Positions 57,793-64,000 of a DNA stretch of 64,000 bases are shown here, piece after piece. The notes under the pieces are model-generated. The model saw only the letters and a list, made by a program, of their open reading frames with translations, did not search any database and had not been told where the DNA came from. Within the stretch, counting starts at the first letter, position 1. Each line of letters starts with the position of its first letter. Location: the NCBI RefSeq assembly GCF_014203715.1, contig NZ_JACHJP010000005.1:483877-547876 (forward strand). The letters run 5' to 3'. The position numbers were made by a program, and so were the translations under genes. This DNA comes from Streptosporangium saharense. Lineage in GTDB: Bacteria > Actinomycetota > Actinomycetes > Streptosporangiales > Streptosporangiaceae.

Positions 57793-58863
57793 GTGCCTAC
57801 CTCGAAACGCCCCCGGCTCCCGGTCGTCGCCGTAACCGGCGCGGCCTCGGGAATCGGCCGTGCCTTCCTCGCGAAGGTCGCCTCGTCTGCGGATTTCCGC
57901 AGGGTCGTGGCCATCGACGAGCAGCGCGGCGACGTGTCCGACGTCACCTGGAGGGTGCTCGACGTCCGGGATCCGCTCTTGGCGAACCGGATCTCCGACA
58001 TCGACGTGCTCGTCCATCTGGCAGGCGACTACGCGCTCGACGCCGAGCCCGCCGAGCGGCGCGCCTACAACCTGCGCGCCGCGCAGACGGTGCTCACCGC
58101 CTCGGCCGCCGCCCGGGTGCGCCGCGTCGTGCTGGTCACCAGTGCCATGGTGTACGGCGCGGCGGAGGACAACCCCGTCCCGCTGCCAGAGGACTCCGCG
58201 GTCGCGGCCGAGCCGGACACCGGCATCGTCGGCGACCACCTGGAGATCGAGGCGCTGGTCAGAAGATCGTTGCGCAGCCATCCCGGCCTTGAGGTGACCG
58301 TGCTTCGCCCGGCCGCCGTCGTCGGCCCCGGGATCGACAGCGTGGTCACCCGCCACTTCGAGGCCCCCAGACTGCTCAGCGTCAAGGGCTGCAGCCCCCG
58401 CTGGCAGTTCTGCCACGTGGACGACCTCGTCTCAGCCCTTGAGCTGGCCGCCCTCGGCGTGGTCTCCGGGGTCGTGGCCGTCGGAAGCGAGGGCTGGCTG
58501 GAGCAGGAGCAGGTGGAGGAGCTCTCCGGCCTGCGCAGGTTCGAGCTGCCCGCCGGACTGACGTTCGGTACGGCCCAGCGCCTGCACCGCCTCGGCATCA
58601 CCCCGGCTCCCGCGACCGACCTGCACTACGTGGTCTATCCCTGGGTCGTCGACTGCGCCTCGCTCCGCGAAGCCGGGTGGAAACCGACCTGGAGCAACGA
58701 GGCGTCCCTCACACAACTACTCGAACTGCGCGAGGGCAAGCACGCGGTGGTCGGCCGTCGCCTGTCCGGCAAGGAGGCCACGCTCACCGCCGCCGGCGCG
58801 ACCGTCGCGGTCCTCGGCACGGCGGCGATCGTCCGCGCCGCCCGCAAGAAGCGTCGCGTCTGA
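57793..58863 (+). CDS. NAD-dependent epimerase/dehydratase-family protein
   Basis: 356 residues from the GTG at 57793 (GAGG 6 nt upstream). The N-terminal Rossmann motif is TGAASGIG (about 14-21); LVTSAMVYGAA is the usual position of the catalytic Ser/Thr with Tyr, and RPAAVVGPGID follows. The YxxxK Lys is not clear, so the enzyme may be an atypical extended SDR. The C-terminus ends in a hydrophobic helix (VAVLGTAAIVRAA) and RKKRR, suggesting membrane association. Confidence 0.85.
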   Translation: MPTSKRPRLPVVAVTGAASGIGRAFLAKVASSADFRRVVAIDEQRGDVSDVTWRVLDVRDPLLANRISDIDVLVHLAGDYALDAEPAERRAYNLRAAQTVLTASAAARVRRVVLVTSAMVYGAAEDNPVPLPEDSAVAAEPDTGIVGDHLEIEALVRRSLRSHPGLEVTVLRPAAVVGPGIDSVVTRHFEAPRLLSVKGCSPRWQFCHVDDLVSALELAALGVVSGVVAVGSEGWLEQEQVEELSGLRRFELPAGLTFGTAQRLHRLGITPAPATDLHYVVYPWVVDCASLREAGWKPTWSNEASLTQLLELREGKHAVVGRRLSGKEATLTAAGATVAVLGTAAIVRAARKKRRV

Positions 58864-58872
58864 GCCCTCCCG

Positions 58873-58908
58873 GGGCGTGTTCCACGCGTCGAGCGTCGGG
58901 ACACGCCC
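58873..58908 (+). terminator. Terminator after the epimerase-family gene
   Basis: An 11-bp stem (58873-58883 with 58898-58908, one T-G wobble), 10 bp after the stop codon; a short GGCCC/GGGCC hairpin follows at 58914. Confidence 0.75.
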
Positions 58909-58970
58909 TCGGAGGCCCCTTCGGGCCCGAAGCAGGGGGAGGTTCTTCCCAGCCGGGTAGCCTTTGTGCC

Positions 58971-59396
58971 GTGAACGTCATCCGCCTGCTCGACATCCGC
59001 GACACCCCGCTCTCGGTGGACGAGGTGTTCTCCGCGATCGGCGACCACGCCGCGGGCGGCACGGCGATCTTCGTGGGCACCGTGCGCGACCACGACCAGG
59101 GCAAGGCCGTCACCCGGCTTTCCTACTCCGCGCACCCCAGCGCGCAGGAGGAACTGCGCCGGGTCGCGGAGAAGATCGTGGCCGACTTCCCGATCACCGC
59201 GCTGGCCGCCGTGCACCGGGTCGGCGATCTCGGCCTCGGCGACATCGCCGTCATCGTGGCGGTCGCGGCCCCCCACAGGAGCGAGGCGTTCGAGGCATCC
59301 AGGCGCCTGATCGACGATCTCAAGGCCGAGGTTCCGATCTGGAAGAACCAGCTCTTCACCGATGGCTCGGCCGAATGGGTCGGAAGCTGCGGCTGA
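58971..59396 (+). CDS. moaE: Molybdopterin synthase catalytic subunit MoaE
   Basis: 141 residues from a GTG. MoaE marks: GGTAIFVGTVRDHDQGK, AVHRVGDLGLGDIAVIVAVAAPHRSEAFEASRRLIDDLKAEVPIWKNQ in consecutive segments, with the catalytic lysine in PIWKNQ. It joins two thiocarboxylated MoaD proteins to precursor Z to make molybdopterin. The partner that recharges MoaD, MoeZ, is encoded at 2660. moaD is not in this window. Confidence 0.95.
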   Translation: MNVIRLLDIRDTPLSVDEVFSAIGDHAAGGTAIFVGTVRDHDQGKAVTRLSYSAHPSAQEELRRVAEKIVADFPITALAAVHRVGDLGLGDIAVIVAVAAPHRSEAFEASRRLIDDLKAEVPIWKNQLFTDGSAEWVGSCG

Positions 59397-59475
59397 GGAG
59401 TGATCCTTACAATCTGGAAGATGACGGCGCGTGCGTGCGGCCTTCTGACCGGTCACACGGAATAGGCTTCCTCCC

Positions 59476-60522
59476 ATGTCCCGACGAGCGCTGACATTGA
59501 TGGTGGCAGGCTTCCTCACGCTTCTGCTCGGTGTTGTCGGCGCCCTGATGCCCGTGCCGTACGTCGTGCTGAGTCCGGGACCCACGGAGAACACCATCGG
59601 TGACGTCAAGGGCAAGCCGGTGATCAGCATCGAGGGCCGGGAGACCTACCCGACCGACGGGAAGCTGAGCCTGGTGACCGTCGCCTACCAGGGCGGTCCG
59701 GACAACAGGATCGATCTTTTCAGGGCACTCAGGGGATGGATCGACCCCACGATCGCCGTCGTTCCGGAGGAGACGATCTTCCCGCCGACGAGCACGGCCG
59801 AGGAGGTCGAGCAGCAGAACACCCAGGAGATGACGAACTCCCAGGACGACGCGACCGCGGCGGCGCTGACCGAGCTGAAGATCCCCTACACCTCGGTCGT
59901 GACCGTGGCCTCGACCCAGAAGGGCCTGCCCGCGGACGGGCACTTCGAGACCGGCGACGAGATCGTCTCCGTCGACGGCGTCCCCGCGACCGACAGGGAG
60001 AGCGTCTCTGGCATCGTCCGCAGGCACAAGGCGGGCGAGACCGTCACCTTCACGGTCAATCGCGGCGACCACAGCCTCACCGTGGCCGTCCCGACCGTGG
60101 CGTCCAAGGACGGCACGCCGATCGTGGGCATCACCATGCGCATCAGCTACAAGTTCCCCTTCAAGGTGAAGATCAACGTCGGTGACGTCGGCGGCCCGAG
60201 CGCGGGCATGATGTTCTCCCTGGGCATCGTCGACAAGCTCACCCCGGGGCCGATGACCGGCGGCAAGTCGATCGCCGGGACCGGGACGATCACCCCGGAG
60301 GGCAAGGTCGGCCCGATCGGCGGCATCCAGCAGAAGATGGTCGGCGCCAGGAGGTCGGGCGCGACGGTCTTCCTCGCCCCCGCCGACAACTGCGCGGAGG
60401 CGGCCAAATCCGTCCCCGACGGGATGCGGCTCTACAAGGTGAGCACGCTGCACGACGCGGTCAAGGCGATCGACGCGATCCGCACGGGAACCGGCACCGT
60501 ACCGACCTGCGCGGCGAGCTGA
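59476..60522 (+). CDS. Membrane-anchored PDZ/Lon-like (S16) protease
   Basis: 348 residues from an ATG. A transmembrane helix at about 6-27 anchors it, with the rest outside. A PDZ domain lies at about 120-210 (GDEIVSVDGVPATD). The Lon-type proteolytic domain follows, with Ser242 in GGPSAGMM and Lys287 in GIQQKMVGA, the S16 dyad. This is the YlbL/Rv3194c family of surface-facing Lon-like proteases. Adjacent to the UPF0182 gene, as in mycobacteria. Confidence 0.93.
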   Translation: MSRRALTLMVAGFLTLLLGVVGALMPVPYVVLSPGPTENTIGDVKGKPVISIEGRETYPTDGKLSLVTVAYQGGPDNRIDLFRALRGWIDPTIAVVPEETIFPPTSTAEEVEQQNTQEMTNSQDDATAAALTELKIPYTSVVTVASTQKGLPADGHFETGDEIVSVDGVPATDRESVSGIVRRHKAGETVTFTVNRGDHSLTVAVPTVASKDGTPIVGITMRISYKFPFKVKINVGDVGGPSAGMMFSLGIVDKLTPGPMTGGKSIAGTGTITPEGKVGPIGGIQQKMVGARRSGATVFLAPADNCAEAAKSVPDGMRLYKVSTLHDAVKAIDAIRTGTGTVPTCAAS

Positions 60523-60607
60523 CGCTCCGCGAGCGGTATCGGGGCACTCATCCGGAATCTCATGCGTTGAGACCGTTGAACCCTGGAACCTTCGGGGGTT
60601 GTGGCCG

Positions 60608-60635
60608 GACCGTGCCTGAGCGGCTTAGCACGGTC
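60608..60635 (+). other. Inverted repeat upstream of the UPF0182 gene
   Basis: A perfect 8-bp pair GACCGTGC/GCACGGTC with a 12-nt loop; GGACCGTGC occurs again at 60667. It may end the PDZ-Lon transcript or mark a binding site for the next promoter. Confidence 0.5.
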
Positions 60636-60697
60636 GTACACCCACCGGTGTAGGTTTCCAGACACGGACCGTGCTCTTTTACGACAAGGGGTTGGCC

Positions 60698-63652
60698 TTG
60701 AGCTTCCGGACCCCCGGAGCCGGTAGGGCAATGCGCTTGCCCCGCCGGCCACGACTGCTGCTTCCTGTCGCGATTGCGATCGTTGTGATCGTCGCGCTGT
60801 TCTTCCTTTTCGCAGGTATATATACCGACTACCTCTGGTACGACTCGGTCGACTACACGGCCGTTTTCTCCGGTGTGGTCGTTACACAGATCCTGCTCTT
60901 CTTCGTGGGCGCCGTGCTCATGGTCGGCATCGTCGGCGGCAACATGCTGCTGGCCTACCGCGCCAGGCCCATGTTCGGCCCCGGAACGTTCGGCGGGGCG
61001 AGCGGCGCGGACCGCTACCGGATGGCCCTCGACCCGCACCGCAAGCTGATCTTCCTGATCGGCGCTGGCGTGCTGGCCCTGTTCTCCGGATCGTCACTCG
61101 CGGGGCAGTGGAAGACGTGGCTGGAGTTTCTCAACGCGACGCCGTTCGGTGAGAAGGACGCGCAGTTCGGCATCGACCTGTCGTTCTTCATGTTCACCTA
61201 TCCCTTCATCAGGATGGTGCTGAACTTCCTGTTTACCGCGGTCATCCTGGCGGCCATCCTCGCGGCGATCGTGCACTACCTGTACGGGGGCTTCAGACTG
61301 CAGTCACCCGGCGTGCACGCCTCCCGCGCGGCCAGAGTGCACCTTTCCGTGCTTCTCGGTGTTTTCGTGCTGCTGAAGGCCGTCGCCTACTGGATCGACG
61401 GATACGGCCTGGTCTTCTCCGACCGAGGCTTCGCCTACGGTGCCTCCTACACCGACGTCAACGCGGTGCTGCCCGCCAAGACCATCCTCGCGATCATCGC
61501 CCTCATCTGCGCGATCCTGTTCTTCGCCGGCATCGTACGGCCCGGCGGCATGCTGCCCGGTGTGGCCTTCGGCCTGCTGGTCCTGTCGGCCATCCTCGTC
61601 GGCGGGGTCTACCCGGCCCTCGTCGAGCAGTTCCAGGTCCGGCCTAACCAGCAGGACCGCGAGCAGCCGTACATCAAGCGCAACATCGAGGCCACCAGAA
61701 AGGCCTACGGGATCGACCAGACCGAGGTCATCGAGTACGCCGCCCAGGGCGACGCCTCCAAGGTCAACGTCACCACCGACAGCTCCATCTCCGGTGTACG
61801 GCTGCTCGACCCCAACCTGGTCGCCAAGACCTACCAGCAGAAGCAGCGCATCCGAGGCTTCTACGACTTCCACGACCCGCTCGACGTCGACCGCTACCCC
61901 GACGAGTCGGGCAAGCCACGCGACACGGTCGTCGCGGTGCGTGAGCTGACCGGGCCGCCGAGGGAGCAGGACAACTGGATCAACCGGCACCTGGTCTACA
62001 CCCACGGCTACGGCTTCGTGGCCGCGCCCGGCAACAAGGTCGACTCGCAGGGCCTGCCCGACTTCGACGCCAAGGACATGCCGGTCACCGGCTCTCTGGC
62101 CCAGCGGATCGGCCTGAAGGAGTCGCGGATCTACTTCGGCGAGTCCCCGGCCGCCCCCGAGTACGTCATCGTCGGCGGCGACAGGAAGATCGGCCAGGAG
62201 CTCGACTACCCGGAGAGCAGCGGAACCGGTCAGCAGAACACCACCTACACCGGCAAGGGCGGCGTCCCCGTCGGCTCGTTCTTCAACCGCCTGCTCTACG
62301 CGGCCAAGTACGGCGAGACGAACCTGCTGCTCTCGGGCGACGTCAACGCCAAGTCCAAGATCCTCTACGAGCGCAACCCGCAGGACCGCATCGCCAAGGT
62401 CGCGCCGTTCCTGAGCCTCGACGACAACCCCTACCCGGCCGTCGTGGACGGCAGGGTGGTCTGGATCGCCGACGCCTACACCACCGCCAACTCCTACCCC
62501 TACTCCGACAGCAGGAGCCTGGAGTCGATGACCCGCGACACGGTCACCGACCCGCGCCAGGTGGTGCAGCAGCCGCGCGACAACATCAACTACATGCGTA
62601 ACGCCGTCAAGGCCACGGTCGACGCCTACGACGGCACGGTCACGCTGTACGCCTGGGACGAGAAGGACCCGATCCTGCAGACCTGGCGCAAGGCCTTCCC
62701 CGGCATCATCAAGCCCAAGAGTGAGATGTCGGAGGCCCTCAAGCAGCACCTGCGCTACCCGGAGGCGCTGTTCAAGGTCCAGCGTGACGTGCTGTCCCGC
62801 TACCACATCCAGGACCCCAACGCCTTCTACAGCGGCCAGGACTTCTGGAACGTCCCGAACGACCCGTCCTCCGGTGGTCACGACATCAAGCAGCCGCCGT
62901 ACTACCTGTCGGTCAAGATGCCCGACACCGAGGAGCCGACCTTCTCGTTGACCACCACGTTCGTGCCACGCCAGGGACCGAACCTGGCCGCGTTCATGTC
63001 GGTCGACGCGACGCCCGGTAACGACTACGGCAAGCTGCGCATCCTGCGGATGCCGTCGAATACCACGATCCCCGGCCCCGGCCAGGTGCAGAACAACTTC
63101 CAGAACAAGTTCTCCGGCGAGCTGAACCTCCTCGGCATCGGTGGCGCGAAGGTCCGCTACGGCAACCTGCTCACCCTGCCGTTCGCCGGTGGCCTGGTCT
63201 ACATCGAACCGGTCTACGTGGAGACAGCCGCCTCCTCCGGGCAGGAGCCCTATCCCATCCTCCGCCGGGTCCTGGTCTCCTTCGGAGACAAGGTCGGCTT
63301 CGCCGAGACCCTCCAGGGTGCTCTTGAGCAGGTCTTCGGCAACGGCGCCCAGCAGAACAGGCCGGAGGCCAGACCCGACGTGCCCGCCCAGCCGAGCACC
63401 GTGCTGAGCACGGCCATCGGAGAGGCCCAGAAGGCCTACGACGACGCCCAGAAGGCCCTTGAGGCCAAGCCGCCGAACTGGACGGCCTACGGCGAGGCCC
63501 AGAAGGCGCTGAAGGAGGCCCTGGAGAAGGTGAAGAACGCCTCGTCGTCCACGGCCCCGGCCGCGACGCCGTCGCCGTCACCGAGCCCGTCTCCCTCGGG
63601 GACGGCCACTCCGTCAGCCACCCCCTCACCGTCCCCCTCGGCGAGCTCCTAG
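60698..63652 (+). CDS. UPF0182 family large membrane protein
   Basis: 984 residues from the TTG at 60698, which has AAGGGG 6 nt upstream; a GTG at 60671 has none. About seven transmembrane helices occupy residues 20-310, with the signature FAGIYTDYLWYDSVDYTAVF after helix 1. The large C-terminal part (about 320-910) is extracytoplasmic. The last ~45 residues are a Ser/Pro/Thr/Ala low-complexity tail, preceded by a helical Gln/Lys/Ala region. The family is near-universal in actinobacteria and of unknown function; Rv3193c is the recalled counterpart. Confidence 0.93.
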   Translation: MSFRTPGAGRAMRLPRRPRLLLPVAIAIVVIVALFFLFAGIYTDYLWYDSVDYTAVFSGVVVTQILLFFVGAVLMVGIVGGNMLLAYRARPMFGPGTFGGASGADRYRMALDPHRKLIFLIGAGVLALFSGSSLAGQWKTWLEFLNATPFGEKDAQFGIDLSFFMFTYPFIRMVLNFLFTAVILAAILAAIVHYLYGGFRLQSPGVHASRAARVHLSVLLGVFVLLKAVAYWIDGYGLVFSDRGFAYGASYTDVNAVLPAKTILAIIALICAILFFAGIVRPGGMLPGVAFGLLVLSAILVGGVYPALVEQFQVRPNQQDREQPYIKRNIEATRKAYGIDQTEVIEYAAQGDASKVNVTTDSSISGVRLLDPNLVAKTYQQKQRIRGFYDFHDPLDVDRYPDESGKPRDTVVAVRELTGPPREQDNWINRHLVYTHGYGFVAAPGNKVDSQGLPDFDAKDMPVTGSLAQRIGLKESRIYFGESPAAPEYVIVGGDRKIGQELDYPESSGTGQQNTTYTGKGGVPVGSFFNRLLYAAKYGETNLLLSGDVNAKSKILYERNPQDRIAKVAPFLSLDDNPYPAVVDGRVVWIADAYTTANSYPYSDSRSLESMTRDTVTDPRQVVQQPRDNINYMRNAVKATVDAYDGTVTLYAWDEKDPILQTWRKAFPGIIKPKSEMSEALKQHLRYPEALFKVQRDVLSRYHIQDPNAFYSGQDFWNVPNDPSSGGHDIKQPPYYLSVKMPDTEEPTFSLTTTFVPRQGPNLAAFMSVDATPGNDYGKLRILRMPSNTTIPGPGQVQNNFQNKFSGELNLLGIGGAKVRYGNLLTLPFAGGLVYIEPVYVETAASSGQEPYPILRRVLVSFGDKVGFAETLQGALEQVFGNGAQQNRPEARPDVPAQPSTVLSTAIGEAQKAYDDAQKALEAKPPNWTAYGEAQKALKEALEKVKNASSSTAPAATPSPSPSPSPSGTATPSATPSPSPSASS

Positions 63653-63714
63653 GAGGCGCCGCGGCTATTGAGTTCGCTTCCACCGCCAAAGCCGGGTAGT
63701 CTAAAGACACACCG

Positions 63715-63788
63715 ACGCGGGGTGGAGCAGCTCGGTAGCTCGCTGGGCTCATAACCCAGAGGTCGCAGGTTCAAATCCTGTCCCCGCT
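63715..63788 (+). tRNA. Initiator tRNA-fMet (CAT), first copy
   Basis: 74 bases without encoded CCA. Acceptor stem GCGGGG/CCCCGC is preceded by an unpaired first C, and the anticodon stem has the three G-C pairs (GGG-CTCATAA-CCC) that mark initiators. Anticodon CAT at 63749-63751. Promoter TAGTCT at 63696. Confidence 0.95.
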
Positions 63789-63795
63789 ACGAGAC

Positions 63796-63826
63796 GAAGG
63801 CCCTGATCTCCTAGAGATCAGGGCCT
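63796..63826 (+). terminator. Terminator after the first initiator tRNA
   Basis: A perfect 14-bp inverted repeat (63796-63809 and 63813-63826) followed by TTCGCTTATT, 7 bp after the tRNA. Confidence 0.9.
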
Positions 63827-63924
63827 TTCGCTTATTCCATCCGTGTCTCACGAAAAACCGAGTGCCGCCTCGCGTAAGCGATTTGCTCTTGGCCACGGGT
63901 GCGGATAGTCTAAAGACACACCGA

Positions 63925-63998
63925 CGCGGGGTGGAGCAGCTCGGTAGCTCGCTGGGCTCATAACCCAGAGGTCGCAGGTTCAAATCCTGTCCCCGCTA
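63925..63998 (+). tRNA. Initiator tRNA-fMet (CAT), second identical copy
   Basis: Identical to the first copy over the whole gene and over the 18 bases before it (TAGTCTAAAGACACACCGA region). A TTGCTC -35 (63882) and TAGTCT -10 with 17-bp spacing give it its own promoter. The copy ends two bases before the window edge. Confidence 0.95.
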
Positions 63999-64000
63999 CG

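Overview
The window is high-GC DNA, with G/C dominating third codon positions, GTG and TTG starts, and many 1-20 bp start/stop overlaps. It carries actinobacterial marker genes: Ku, an AdnA-AdnB pair, WhiB7 with a C-terminal AT-hook, a mycoredoxin, a mycosin-like protease family, a DUF2342 protein, a UPF0182 protein and an IdeR/DmdR-type iron box. From memory, the gene content from moeZ through adnA-adnB, nudC, mrx1, uvrD2, whiB7, the ABC1 kinase, the ThiF protein, DUF2342, the PDZ-Lon protease and UPF0182 matches the block around Rv3193c-Rv3206c of Mycobacterium tuberculosis. The mycosin-like proteases, the Streptomyces-like XRE regulator and the overall style suggest a Streptosporangiales-type actinomycete. 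That placement is an inference.

Layout. Positions 1-9,000 hold the end of Ku, a tryptophan/glycine-rich secreted protein, an alpha/beta hydrolase, moeZ, a tandemly duplicated two-gene cassette (Cys4 membrane protein plus mycosin-like serine protease), a small protein and an alkyltransferase-like protein. Positions 9,000-20,200 are more accessory: a large CDP-glycerol glycerophosphotransferase-like protein, an MFS exporter, an NmrA-like protein, a one-spacer CRISPR remnant, a cupin, a NUDIX protein, an XRE regulator, a DUF4143 ATPase preceded by four 23-bp tandem repeats, and a 42-residue peptide coupled to a PIMT-like methyltransferase. Positions 20,452-27,065 encode the AdnA-AdnB end-resection motor-nuclease. 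Positions 27,000-37,600 hold a MocR regulator divergent from a DsbA-like protein, a toxin-antitoxin-like pair, a secreted metallopeptidase with ricin-type lectin repeats, an ABC exporter with a two-component system, and a secreted collagen-like protein.

Positions 37,900-42,270 form an iron-box-controlled NIS siderophore operon (ATP-grasp ligase and two IucA/IucC synthetases). Positions 42,400-52,550 are the conserved nudC/mrx1/uvrD2/tesB/whiB7/ABC1-kinase/ThiF region. It includes a long whiB7 leader with an upstream ORF and an attenuator, and about 950 bp of gene-free, hairpin- and repeat-rich DNA. Positions 52,700-63,650 hold an enoyl-CoA hydratase, a YgjP-like metallopeptidase, a GT-A-like protein, an EEP nuclease, a NUDIX protein, DUF2342, an epimerase, moaE, the PDZ-Lon protease and UPF0182. 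The window ends with two identical initiator tRNA genes.

Genes that probably work together: Ku (end joining) and AdnA-AdnB (resection) act on double-strand breaks, and UvrD2 adds helicase capacity. Mycoredoxin fits a mycothiol-based redox system. WhiB7 would drive intrinsic antibiotic resistance under ribosome-sensing attenuation. The most promising undescribed material is the duplicated Cys4-protein/mycosin cassette, the peptide/methyltransferase pair, the 23-bp repeats before the DUF4143 ATPase, the structured and repeat-rich DNA downstream of whiB7, and the small NIS siderophore operon.
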